Origin: Gammaproteobacteria bacterium
GTDB lineage: Bacteria; Pseudomonadota; Gammaproteobacteria; Chromatiales; Sedimenticolaceae
NCBI GenBank assembly: GCA_020445245.1
Contig: JAGRHB010000044.1
Coordinates: 1-9,717 of the forward strand
DNA length: 9,717 bases
Reading direction: 5' to 3'
The notes under the pieces are model-generated. The model ran no database searches. It worked only from the letters and a program-made list of their open reading frames with translations, and had not been told where the DNA came from. Both the position numbers and the translations under genes were made by a program. Below, in pieces: positions 1-7,415 of this stretch. The stretch's first letter is position 1. The number at the start of each line of letters is the position of its first letter.

Positions 1-2
1 TC

Positions 3-962
3 GCCAGTGCTGGCACCGGCCCCGAAGGCCTGGTTCTGTCGGGTCATACCGACACCGTGCCTTACGACGAGGCGCGCTGGAGCAGTGATCCCTTCCGCCT
101 CACCGAACGCGAAAACCGCTGGTATGGCCTGGGCACATGCGACATGAAGGGCTTTTTTGCGGTCGCGCTCGAGGCGATCGGTGACCTCGACCTGTCTAGT
201 CTCAAGCATCCGCTGATCCTGGTGGCCACCGCCGACGAGGAAAGCAGCATGTGCGGTGCCAAAGCGCTGGTCGACACCCATCGCAGACTGGGGCGGCATG
301 CGGTGATCGGCGAACCGACAGGGATGCGGCCGGTCCGCCTGCACAAAGGCATCGGCATGGAGGCGATACGCCTGACCGGACGCTCCGGTCACTCCAGCGA
401 CCCCGCACTCGGAATCAATGCGCTCGACGGTATGTACCTGGCAATGGCAGAGCTGATCGACTGGCGTAGCGAACTGCAGCAGCGTTACCGCAACCCGCTG
501 TTTGCCGTCGACGTACCGACCATCAACCTCGGGCACATCCACGGTGGCGACAACCCCAACCGCATCTGCGCGCATTGCGAGCTGCATTTCGACATCCGTC
601 CGCTACCCGGCATGGACCTCGCCGAACTGCGTGGCGAGATCGACCGTCGCATCGGCGCACGCCTGCAGGATAGCGGGCTGCACTTCGAACGCGTCTCGCT
701 GTTTGAAGGTATCCCTGCAATGGAGACACCGGCACAGTCACCGATCATACAGGCAGCAGAGGCCCTGACCGGATACGCGGCAGGGGCGGTCGCGTTTGGC
801 ACCGAGGGGCCGTACCTGAATGCACTCGGCATGCAGACGGTCATCATGGGACCGGGCAGTATCGAACAGGCGCATCAGCCCGACGAGTTCCTCGCACTGG
901 AGCAGATCGAACCGGCGAAACGTATCCTACGCGGACTGATCAGGCGTTTTTGCATGACCTGA
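3..962 (+). CDS. argE: Acetylornithine deacetylase, 5' end cut by the window edge
   Basis: Zn-dependent M20-family hydrolase that removes acetate from N-acetylornithine to give ornithine in cytoplasmic arginine synthesis. The frame is open from base 3, so 319 residues are visible. Spacing of the motifs matches E. coli ArgE with about 65 N-terminal residues missing. Visible active-site residues, in fragment numbering: metal ligand H15 in GHTDTVP, bridging D47 in CDMKG, the E79-E80 pair in ADEESS (general base and ligand), E104 in GEPTG, and the last His at 291 in AHQPDEF. GRSGHSS in the middle is the dimerisation-domain motif of the family. A GTG at 57 lies inside the conserved GHTDTVP motif and is not a start. 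The stop is 56 bases before the likely argA start, so the two genes are probably co-transcribed. A related succinyl-diaminopimelate desuccinylase is possible but less likely beside argA. Confidence 0.93.
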   Translation, partial: ASAGTGPEGLVLSGHTDTVPYDEARWSSDPFRLTERENRWYGLGTCDMKGFFAVALEAIGDLDLSSLKHPLILVATADEESSMCGAKALVDTHRRLGRHAVIGEPTGMRPVRLHKGIGMEAIRLTGRSGHSSDPALGINALDGMYLAMAELIDWRSELQQRYRNPLFAVDVPTINLGHIHGGDNPNRICAHCELHFDIRPLPGMDLAELRGEIDRRIGARLQDSGLHFERVSLFEGIPAMETPAQSPIIQAAEALTGYAAGAVAFGTEGPYLNALGMQTVIMGPGSIEQAHQPDEFLALEQIEPAKRILRGLIRRFCMT

Positions 963-1018
963 TCGCCACGACAGGCCACAATAAAAAACAATCGACAGTC
1001 ACAGACGACGGCACGCCA

Positions 1019-2341
1019 GTGAGCAGGCACAGCAAAGACCAAGCAGATTTCGTCGACTGGTTTCGCCAGTCCTCACCCTATATCCACTCGCATCGCAGCA
1101 AGGTGTTCGTGCTGTCATTCGGCGGTGAGGCGATTGCCGACGACAGCTTCGCCAACCTGGTCCACGACATCGCGCTGCTCAACGGCCTCGGGATACGCCT
1201 GGTACTGGTGCCGGGCGCGCGGCCGCAAATCGAGCAGCAGTTGGCCGATCGCGGTGCCGACATGCAGGTCGTCAATGGCCTGCGCGTCACCGATGACGAC
1301 GGCCTGGCCTGCGTCAAGGAGGCCAACGGCATGGTGCGGGTCGAGATCGAGGCACTGCTGTCGATGGGTCTCGCCAATTCGCCGATGGCGGGGGTCAGGA
1401 TTCGCGTCGTCTCCGGCAACTTCGTCACCGCCAAGCCGCTGGGCGTGATCGACGGCGTCGATTACCGCCACACCGGCGAGGTGAGGCGGGTCGACGCGGA
1501 AGCGCTGCGCAGCCTGCTCGACAGCGGCAGCATCGCCCTGGTACCGGCGCTCGGCTACTCGCCGACCGGTGAGGTGTTCAACCTCAGCGCCGCCGACGTC
1601 GCCGGTGCGGTGGCCGCCGCCCTGCGCGCCGACAAGCTGATCTTTCTGACCGAGAACAAAGCCGCAGACGCGCGCGGCCGGGTGATCAGCAGCATGGTGC
1701 CGCGCGAGGTCGATCAACTGCTGGCCAGGCGCAAGCGCCTGCCCGAAGACCAGGCGCGGGTGCTGCACAACGCGGCCGTGGCGTGCCGGGCCGGCGTCAA
1801 CCGGGTGCACATCCTCGACCGTCACCGTGACGGAATTCTGCTGTCGGAGCTGTTCACCCGTGACGGCGCCGGCACCCTGATCACCGCAGAGCCCTACGAG
1901 CTGACACGCACCGCACGCATCGACGACGTTGGCGGCATCCTCGAGCTGATCGCACCGATGGAGGCTGCAGGCATACTGGTGAAGCGGTCGCGCGAACTGC
2001 TCGAACAGGAGATCGACCAGTTCACCGTGGTCGAGCGTGACGGCACCGTAATCGCCTGTGCAGCGCTTTACCCGTTCCCCGAAGAGGGTCTCGCGGAACT
2101 GGCGTGCGTTGCGGTGCACGCAGACTATCGTGGCGCCCGGCGTGGTGACGAACTGCTCGGGCACGTCGAAGACAAGGCGCGCGCGATGCACATCGGTGGC
2201 CTGTTCGTGCTGTCGACGCGCACCACGCACTGGTTTCGCGAGCGTGGATTTCAGAACGCCTCGGTGGACAGGCTACCCAAACGCCGGCGCGACCTCTACA
2301 ACTGGCGGCGCGGCTCCAAGGTATTCATAAAACCGTTGTAA
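1019..2341 (+). CDS. argA: N-acetylglutamate synthase (amino-acid N-acetyltransferase)
   Basis: Transfers acetyl from acetyl-CoA to glutamate, the first step of arginine synthesis. The GTG at 1019 gives 440 residues, close to the 443 of E. coli ArgA, and the conserved FRxSxPYIxxHR block then lies at residues 15-26 as expected. The frame can be extended upstream to a TTG at 950, but that would overlap argE and adds sequence with no family resemblance. No strong ribosome binding site precedes 1019. The N-terminal amino-acid-kinase fold (about 20-285) holds GGEAIAD at 35-41, GARPQ at 66-70 and VSGNF at 131-135. In this enzyme class that domain is known to bind arginine for feedback inhibition. 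The C-terminal GNAT domain (about 295-440) carries the strand and acetyl-CoA loop CVAVHADYRGARRGDELL at 363-380 and HWFRERGF at 404-411. Cytoplasmic. It follows argE by 56 bases. Confidence 0.95.
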   Translation: MSRHSKDQADFVDWFRQSSPYIHSHRSKVFVLSFGGEAIADDSFANLVHDIALLNGLGIRLVLVPGARPQIEQQLADRGADMQVVNGLRVTDDDGLACVKEANGMVRVEIEALLSMGLANSPMAGVRIRVVSGNFVTAKPLGVIDGVDYRHTGEVRRVDAEALRSLLDSGSIALVPALGYSPTGEVFNLSAADVAGAVAAALRADKLIFLTENKAADARGRVISSMVPREVDQLLARRKRLPEDQARVLHNAAVACRAGVNRVHILDRHRDGILLSELFTRDGAGTLITAEPYELTRTARIDDVGGILELIAPMEAAGILVKRSRELLEQEIDQFTVVERDGTVIACAALYPFPEEGLAELACVAVHADYRGARRGDELLGHVEDKARAMHIGGLFVLSTRTTHWFRERGFQNASVDRLPKRRRDLYNWRRGSKVFIKPL

Positions 2342-2490
2342 TCGCGCTGTATGCTCGTCGTGATCTGGACGTTCACGCCCTATGCTGGCGCATTGGCCTG
2401 GCGTTTTGCACCGTTGCGATGCGGAAAAACACCGCAAATGTGGGCGATCAGCAGGGTACGAAACTTGCTTCGTGTCGGTCACCGTCACCT

Positions 2491-2496
2491 GGAGGG
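2491..2496 (+). promoter_or_regulatory. Strong ribosome binding site for the 48-residue protein
   Basis: GGAGGG is near-complementary to the 16S rRNA tail and lies 7 bases before ATG 2504. It selects that start over the ATG at 2351 in the same frame. It is the strongest such site in the window, while the well-established genes around it (argA, the LysR gene) have weak ones. Confidence 0.65.
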
Positions 2497-2503
2497 AACC
2501 GCG

Positions 2504-2650
2504 ATGCCACATCGCAAGCATCCGTTGAAAACCAGTCCCGCCCATCCGCGCGATCATCACCGCCAGATGCTGCTCGCGGTTCTATACCTGTGTGCCGTGG
2601 TGCTGATCATCAACGCGTGGCTGGTCAGTCAGCAGCTGATCGCCTTCTGA
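2504..2650 (+). CDS. Small single-pass membrane protein, 48 residues, function unknown
   Basis: I do not recognise this protein. ATG 2504 is preceded by a strong Shine-Dalgarno sequence, GGAGGG at 2491-2496, with suitable spacing, which is the main argument that it is real. Residues 1-20 are basic and histidine-rich (His at 3, 6, 14, 18 and 19). Residues about 22-42 form one uninterrupted hydrophobic helix (LLAVLYLCAVVLIINAWL), followed by a short tail ending in AF. The charge pattern predicts the N-terminus in the cytoplasm. The same frame is open back to an ATG at 2351, which would give 99 residues, but that start has no good ribosome binding site and the added part looks random. The gene lies 162 bases after argA and ends 10 bases before the convergent LysR gene. 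A small ACGAA/TTCGT hairpin (2458-2473) sits just upstream of the ribosome binding site. Confidence 0.6.
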   Translation: MPHRKHPLKTSPAHPRDHHRQMLLAVLYLCAVVLIINAWLVSQQLIAF

Positions 2651-2660
2651 CCGGCGACCT

Positions 2661-3566
2661 TCACCCCGGCACAAGTTCGCGGATCAATTTGGCAAACGCC
2701 TCGGCGACCGGGTTGTCGAGATTGGTACGCGTGCGTGCTATCCACAAGGTACGCCTGATCCGCAGACCCTCGATACGGATAAGGTGCAGCACACCGGCGT
2801 CGATCGCGCCCTGCACCGCGAAAAGCGGCAGAAAACTCACGTGGCGGCCGCGTTCCAGCATCTCGACGATGGTATCGGTCGAGCCCACCTCCATCGCGAT
2901 CGGGATCTCCTTTATCCCGATATCCGCCAACGCGCGATCGAGAGTGATGCGCATCGATGACTCACCTTCGCGCAACACGTAGGTCAGGCGCGGTATTTCG
3001 GCCACCGCCAACATCTCCTGGCTACCGAGCGGATGACGCGGGGAACACACCAATACCAGTTCGTCGTCCAGCCATTTCTGTACCAGCACATCCGGGTGCT
3101 CTGGCTGGATCTCGGTAAGCGCCAGATCGGCCAGACCGGTGGCCAGACGGGTATGGATGCTGCGACTGTATCCCACCCGTGTGTCGATACGATAGTCCGG
3201 GAAGGCGTCAGCGAACGCCAGTAGCAGATCGGGCAGCAGGTGCTCGCCAATCGACTGGGTAACCGCCAGACGCAGCCGGTTGCGTCCGGCTTTCAGCTGA
3301 TTCAAGTCACTCAGCAACTCCACCTGGTGATCCATGACCAGACGCGCAAAGGCGTAGACACGCTCTCCTGCGGTGGTCAGGCGCAAGCGCCCCGCTTCAC
3401 GCATCATCAGCTCGATATTGAAACAGCGCTCGAGGGCGCGCAGACGCTTGGTCACCGCGGGCTGGCCGATGTTCAGCGCCCGTCCGGCCTCGGCGACGCC
3501 GCCGCGCTCCACGATCTCACGCAGGGTCGCCAGCGCCTTCAGATCGGGAAGTCTCTTATATTCCAT
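2661..3566 (-). CDS. LysR-type transcriptional regulator
   Basis: DNA-binding regulator of 301 residues, the usual family length. The N-terminal winged helix-turn-helix covers about residues 9-66, with the recognition region AEAGRALNIGQPAVTKRLRALE at 25-46 (AEAGRALNIGQP then AVTKRLRALE). The linker helix follows to about 93, and the periplasmic-binding-protein-like effector domain runs from about 96 to the end. LVLVCSPRHPL at 170-180 and the GSTDTIVEMLERGRHVSFLP block at 228-247 resemble the anion- and metabolite-sensing LysR members (YeiE, CysL and CbbR kind), but I cannot name the ligand. The gene is divergent from the SLC13-type permease, with a 262-base shared region. By the usual LysR pattern it probably controls the permease and itself. 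The ATG at 3564-3566 has no visible Shine-Dalgarno site and lies within a dyad (3560-3574) that could be an autoregulatory operator. A more specific symbol is not justified. Confidence 0.92.
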   Translation of the reverse strand: MEYKRLPDLKALATLREIVERGGVAEAGRALNIGQPAVTKRLRALERCFNIELMMREAGRLRLTTAGERVYAFARLVMDHQVELLSDLNQLKAGRNRLRLAVTQSIGEHLLPDLLLAFADAFPDYRIDTRVGYSRSIHTRLATGLADLALTEIQPEHPDVLVQKWLDDELVLVCSPRHPLGSQEMLAVAEIPRLTYVLREGESSMRITLDRALADIGIKEIPIAMEVGSTDTIVEMLERGRHVSFLPLFAVQGAIDAGVLHLIRIEGLRIRRTLWIARTRTNLDNPVAEAFAKLIRELVPG

Positions 3567-3574
3567 ATGGGAAT
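3560..3574. promoter_or_regulatory. Candidate LysR operator over the regulator's start codon
   Basis: ATTCCATATGGGAAT has perfect 5-base arms (ATTCC/GGAAT) around ATATG and contains the palindrome CCATATGG. It fits the T-N11-A rule for LysR-family sites. It covers the start codon of the minus-strand LysR gene, so binding here would be expected to limit that gene's expression. The assignment is inferred from the motif and position only. Confidence 0.45.
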
Positions 3575-3828
3575 GTTAGCTTTTTTGGATTCATTAGCAA
3601 TGCACCGCCATATACCCCACAATATGGGGCGTTTACGCGTTGCTGATGGCCATCGACCGCTGTCCCAGCGGCTCACAACGGCCGGCACCGATTTCCAATA
3701 CGGAATCTTGACCGCCACTCCGGGCACTGCATGGGCTCCGCTCGGCGGCGGGCTTCATTCGAGTGCGGGGCAAGGCATTGGCATGCGTTTGGGACGATCG
3801 ACAAAGAGATAGTACAAGAGGTGATGGC
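3567..3828. promoter_or_regulatory. Divergent promoter region between the LysR gene and the permease gene
   Basis: This 262-base non-coding stretch must hold promoters for both directions. The part next to the LysR gene (3575-3600) is the most AT-rich in the area, with a run of six T. The two dyads listed separately lie at 3560-3574 and 3608-3629. I could not find a convincing -35/-10 pair for either gene. TTGACC at about 3710 is a possible -35 for the permease but has no good -10 partner. Beyond 3640 I see only a short palindrome GATGGCCATC and no gene that can be defended. Confidence 0.5.
3608..3629. promoter_or_regulatory. Second candidate LysR site in the divergent region
   Basis: CCATAT and ATATGG form a perfect 6-base inverted repeat separated by 8 bases (3608-3627). 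A second dyad, CCCCA/TGGGG with a 5-base centre, overlaps it at 3615-3629. The half sites are the same as those fused in the CCATATGG palindrome at 3563-3570. The two centres are 51 bases apart, close to five helical turns, as is common for paired LysR recognition and activation sites. Confidence 0.4.
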
Positions 3829-5865
3829 ATGAGTAACGGATCCGAACAAGTCGCGCAGGCACCAGTCTCCGAGCCTGCCGCCGCTCCCGAACCGGCCACG
3901 GAAAAAGCAACCACTGCAAAACCGCGCGCGTTTCTGAATCGCAAACAACTCATCGCCGCCGCCCTGTTCACCCTGTTCGGCCTCTACCTCGCCAGTGTGG
4001 TCCCCTCGGTCGAGGTTGCTTGGGTCAGCGGTATCCTGCTGCTCACCGTCTACCTGTTCGCCTTCGAGGTGGTCGGCGTCGATGTCGCCGCGGCCACCGT
4101 GATGGTTCTGCTTGGACTCACGACCCTGTTCGCCCCGATCATGGGACTGGAACACGGCCTGGTCGACAACAAGCACCTGTTCGACGGCTTTGCGTCGAAC
4201 GCCGTGATCTCGATCATCGCCGTCATGATCATTGGCGCCGGCCTCGACAAGACCGGCATCATGACCAAGGTTGCCGCCTTCATTCTCAAGGTGGGCGGCA
4301 CCACCGAGACGCGCATCATCCCGATCATCTCCGGCACCGTCGGCTTCATCTCCTCGTTCATGCAGAACGTCGGTGCCGCAGCGCTGTTCCTGCCGGTGGT
4401 ATCACGTATCTCGGCACGCTCCGGACTGCCGATGTCGCGACTGCTGATGCCGATGGGCTTCTGCGCCATTCTTGGCGGCACGGTGACCATGGTGGGATCG
4501 AGCCCGCTGATCCTGCTCAACGACCTGATTCTGACCTCGAACAAGGCGCTACCCGAGGCGCAGCAGATGGATACCTGGGGTCTGTTCTCGGTCACACCGA
4601 TCGGTATCGCGCTGGTGGCCACCGGCATCATCTACTTCGTCCTTGCCGGACGCTTTGTGCTGCCGGCCGGCAGCAAGGGTACGAAGAGCAAGGACGACGC
4701 GATGGCCTACTTCCGCAACACCTACGGTCTCGACTACGAACTGTTCGAGGTCGAAGTGCCGGAGGCCAGCGAACTGGTCGGCAAGCAACTCGACGATATC
4801 GAACACCAGGACAAGGTGCGCGTGATCGCCTCGGCCAGCGGCGGTTCGATGAAGGTCGGTCCCGGCACCATCGCCCGCGACACCGGCATCGGCGCAGGCA
4901 TCGTGCTCGGCATCATCGCCTCGCCGAAGCACCTGCTCGAATTCGTGGAAAAGTACAAACTCGACCTGCACAGCAGCATCGAGGTCCTGGGCGAGGTCTT
5001 CTCACCCACCAAGTCCGGCGTGGCCGAGGTGGTCATTCCGCCGAGTTCGAACCTGATCGGCAAGAGTGCGCGTGACGTGTGGATGCGCAAGACCTATGGC
5101 ATCGCGATGGTCGCACTGCACCGTGACGGCAACACCCTGCGTGAAGGCGACAGTATCCGGGACGTTCCCTTGCAGGGTGGCGATGCGCTGGTCGTGCATA
5201 CCCAGTGGGACGCCCTGGCGCGTCTGCAGAAAGACCGCAACTTCGTGGTCGTCACCACCGAGTTCCCGCACGAGGAATCGCGGCCGCACAAGGTGATGTA
5301 CGCAGGCGTGTTTTTCGCGATCGCACTCGGGCTGGTCCTGTTCAGCGATCTGCGGCTGTCGGTCGCGCTGCTGACTGGCGCGATGGGCATGATTCTGGCC
5401 GGGGTACTGAAGATCGAGGAGGCCTATACGGCAGTCAGCTGGAAGACAGTGTTCCTGCTCGCCTCGCTGATCCCGCTGGGTCTGGCGGTGGAGACCTCGG
5501 GCACCGCCAAGTGGATCGCCGAGCAGACGCTGAGCGTGGTCGGCACCATGCCAATCTGGGTCATCCAGGCTGCGGTCGCGGTACTGGCCACCTTCTTCAC
5601 CCTGGTGATGTCGAACGTCGGTGCCACGGTGCTGCTGGTGCCGCTGGCCGTCAATATCGCAATCGGTGCAGGCGCCAACCCGGCGGTGTTCGCGCTGACT
5701 GTCGCGCTGGCCACGTCGAACTCTTTCCTCATCCCGACTCACCAGGTGAACGCCCTGATCATGGGGCCTGCCGGGTACCGGGTACCGGACTTCATGCGTG
5801 CCGGCGGGATAATGACGATCCTGTTCCTGGTCGTCCTGATGGTCATGATCAACCTGGTTTACTGA
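3829..5865 (+). CDS. SLC13/DASS-type permease with two RCK_C (TrkA_C) domains
   Basis: Inner-membrane transporter of the ion-transporter superfamily, 678 residues. ATG 3829 is chosen because GAGG at 3818-3821 precedes it at good spacing. The frame also opens at GTG 3763. Order of parts: an Ala/Pro/Glu-rich soluble tail (about 1-35), a first membrane half (about 40-280), two soluble RCK_C domains (about 303-385 and 390-475), and a second membrane half (about 488-678). The two halves carry matching signatures, QNVGAAALFLP at 179-189 and SNVGATVLLVP at 595-605, as expected of the inverted repeats in this fold. GGTVTMVGSSPLILL at 216-230 and IPTHQVNALIMGPAGYR at 635-651 are typical of the group that includes sulfate and dicarboxylate carriers with central RCK_C domains. 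The substrate (sulfate, another oxyanion or a carboxylate) cannot be told. RCK_C domains in relatives bind small ligands, so allosteric gating is plausible. It is divergent from the LysR gene, and nhaD follows after 80 bases. Confidence 0.88.
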   Translation: MSNGSEQVAQAPVSEPAAAPEPATEKATTAKPRAFLNRKQLIAAALFTLFGLYLASVVPSVEVAWVSGILLLTVYLFAFEVVGVDVAAATVMVLLGLTTLFAPIMGLEHGLVDNKHLFDGFASNAVISIIAVMIIGAGLDKTGIMTKVAAFILKVGGTTETRIIPIISGTVGFISSFMQNVGAAALFLPVVSRISARSGLPMSRLLMPMGFCAILGGTVTMVGSSPLILLNDLILTSNKALPEAQQMDTWGLFSVTPIGIALVATGIIYFVLAGRFVLPAGSKGTKSKDDAMAYFRNTYGLDYELFEVEVPEASELVGKQLDDIEHQDKVRVIASASGGSMKVGPGTIARDTGIGAGIVLGIIASPKHLLEFVEKYKLDLHSSIEVLGEVFSPTKSGVAEVVIPPSSNLIGKSARDVWMRKTYGIAMVALHRDGNTLREGDSIRDVPLQGGDALVVHTQWDALARLQKDRNFVVVTTEFPHEESRPHKVMYAGVFFAIALGLVLFSDLRLSVALLTGAMGMILAGVLKIEEAYTAVSWKTVFLLASLIPLGLAVETSGTAKWIAEQTLSVVGTMPIWVIQAAVAVLATFFTLVMSNVGATVLLVPLAVNIAIGAGANPAVFALTVALATSNSFLIPTHQVNALIMGPAGYRVPDFMRAGGIMTILFLVVLMVMINLVY

Positions 5866-5945
5866 TCCACCCTATCGTTGCCGGTCTGCGCCAGTCCCGG
5901 GTGCAGATCGGTCTTTTCCTGTCCCGCACCGACGAGGATTCCCCC

Positions 5946-7394
5946 ATGCCTGGCTTAGCTTTCATGTCGCGCACTGCCACCGTGGCGGGCTCACCCTTTT
6001 TCTTCGCACTTCTCAGTGCCGTGCTGTTGGCACTGTTGCCGGGGATCGGCGTCGCCGCAGGCAGTACCGAACACCTCGATCTCACCGGCCACTGGTCCGG
6101 CTACTTCGGCCTTGTCGTGTTCGTGATCGCCTACCTGCTGGTGATGTCCGAGGAGTTCACCCACCTGCGTAAGTCCAAACCGGTCATCATCGCGGCCGGC
6201 CTGATCTGGGCCGTGGTCGCCTGGGTCTACCAGTCGCATGGCCTGAACACCGCGGCCGAGGAGGCCCTGCGCCACAACCTGCTCGAGTACGCCGAGCTGA
6301 TGCTGTTCCTGCTGGTCGCGATGACCTATATCAACTCGATGCAGGAACTGCAGGTGTTCGAGGCACTGCGCTCACGGCTGGTCAGTGCCGGCTTCGGGTT
6401 CCGCTCGCTGTTCTGGATCACCGGTACACTGGCATTCCTGATCTCGCCAATCGCCGACAACCTGACCACCGCACTGCTGATGTGTGCAGTGGTCCTCGCG
6501 GTAGGCAGTGACAACCCCCGTTTCGTCACCCTGGCCTGCGTCAACATTGTCGTTGGGGCCAATGCGGGTGGCGCATTCAGCCCGTTTGGCGACATCACCA
6601 CGCTGATGGTGTGGCAGAAGGGGGTGGTCGATTTCTGGGGTTTCTTCGCACTGTTCATCCCCGCCGTCGTCAACTTCGTCGTTCCGGCGGCACTGATGCA
6701 CCTCGCGGTGCCGGATGAGAAGCCACATGCCAAAGAAGACTGTGTGATCATGCTGCGTGGCGCGCGGCGGATCATCGGATTGTTCCTGTTGACCATCGCC
6801 ACCGCCGTCTCGTTCCACAACTTCCTGCACCTGCCACCGGTCATCGGGATGCTGACCGGCCTCGGTTACCTCGGCCTGCTGGGCTTCTACCTGAAAAAAA
6901 CTGCACACCGGGTCAGTGCCCGGACAGAGGACGAGGAGATTGGCGACCTGTTGCCGTTCGATATATTCCGCCCCGTCGCTCGTGCCGAGTGGGACACATT
7001 GTTCTTTTTCTACGGTGTCGTTGCCTGTGTCGGCGCGCTCGGCTTCATGGGCTACCTGGCACTGGCCTCCGAGGTGATGTACAACCAGTGGGGAGCAACA
7101 AACGCCAATATTGCGATCGGCCTGCTGTCGGCGATCGTCGACAACATACCGGTGATGTTCGCCGTGTTGTCGATGGAACCGAACATGTCACTTGGGCAAT
7201 GGCTATTGGTCACCCTGACTGCCGGCGTCGGCGGGTCCCTGCTGTCGATCGGCTCGGCCGCCGGAGTCGCGCTGATGGGACAGGCTCACGGCAAATACAC
7301 TTTCTTCGGTCACCTGAGATGGACGCCGGCGATCGCGGCCGGTTATGCGGCAAGCATCGCGGTGCACTTCTGGATCAATGCTCAGATGTTCTGA
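5946..7394 (+). CDS. nhaD: NhaD-type Na+/H+ antiporter
   Basis: Inner-membrane exchanger that expels Na+ (often also Li+) for H+, 482 residues, about the family length. ATG 5946 follows GAGG at 5934-5937 with 8-base spacing. An ATG 18 bases later is the alternative. The open frame extends far upstream inside the previous gene, but that part is a shadow. Residues 17-38 form a hydrophobic segment ending in GVAAGS that may be a cleavable signal, as proposed for NhaD proteins. Family hallmarks are VMSEEFTHLRKSKPVI at 66-81, LISPIADNLTTALLMC at 165-180, NIVVGANAGGAFSPFGDITTL at 200-220 (in two pieces: NIVVGANAGGAF, SPFGDITTL) and SAIVDNIPVMFAVL at 395-408. The DN pairs at 171-172 and 399-400 sit in equivalent places in the two halves, as expected for ion-binding residues. 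It belongs to the same superfamily as the preceding permease, from which it is separated by 80 bases with no evident terminator. Confidence 0.94.
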   Translation: MPGLAFMSRTATVAGSPFFFALLSAVLLALLPGIGVAAGSTEHLDLTGHWSGYFGLVVFVIAYLLVMSEEFTHLRKSKPVIIAAGLIWAVVAWVYQSHGLNTAAEEALRHNLLEYAELMLFLLVAMTYINSMQELQVFEALRSRLVSAGFGFRSLFWITGTLAFLISPIADNLTTALLMCAVVLAVGSDNPRFVTLACVNIVVGANAGGAFSPFGDITTLMVWQKGVVDFWGFFALFIPAVVNFVVPAALMHLAVPDEKPHAKEDCVIMLRGARRIIGLFLLTIATAVSFHNFLHLPPVIGMLTGLGYLGLLGFYLKKTAHRVSARTEDEEIGDLLPFDIFRPVARAEWDTLFFFYGVVACVGALGFMGYLALASEVMYNQWGATNANIAIGLLSAIVDNIPVMFAVLSMEPNMSLGQWLLVTLTAGVGGSLLSIGSAAGVALMGQAHGKYTFFGHLRWTPAIAAGYAASIAVHFWINAQMF

Positions 7395-7415
7395 GACGGG
7401 CTGGCAACCGTTCTT

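Noticed and set aside
950..1018. TTG start that would lengthen ArgA by 23 residues
   Set aside because: Overlaps the end of argE, lacks a ribosome binding site, and the added residues have no counterpart in E. coli ArgA.
1115..2230. 371-codon open frame on the minus strand across argA
   Set aside because: It is the antisense of a clear argA gene. The translation is rich in His, Gln, Arg and Asp with no domain, the usual pattern of high-GC shadow frames.
2413..2436. Overlapping short dyads TTGCG/CGCAA and TGCGG/CCGCA after argA
   Set aside because: Only 5-base arms and no T-run. Not strong enough to call an argA terminator.
2639..2658. TCGCC/GGCGA hairpin between the small protein gene and the convergent LysR gene
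   Set aside because: Five-base stem with 8-base loop and no T-run on either strand. Weak as a bidirectional terminator.
3240..3812. 190-codon plus-strand frame opposite the LysR gene and across the divergent region
   Set aside because: Mostly antisense to the LysR gene, without a ribosome binding site or domain.
4020..5075. 351-codon plus-strand frame inside the permease gene
   Set aside because: Out-of-frame shadow, rich in Arg, His, Gly and Asp with no hydrophobic core, while the permease frame has clear family motifs.
5205..5945. Upstream extension of the nhaD frame
   Set aside because: Overlaps the permease gene in another frame and has no family resemblance. ATG 5946 has a good ribosome binding site.
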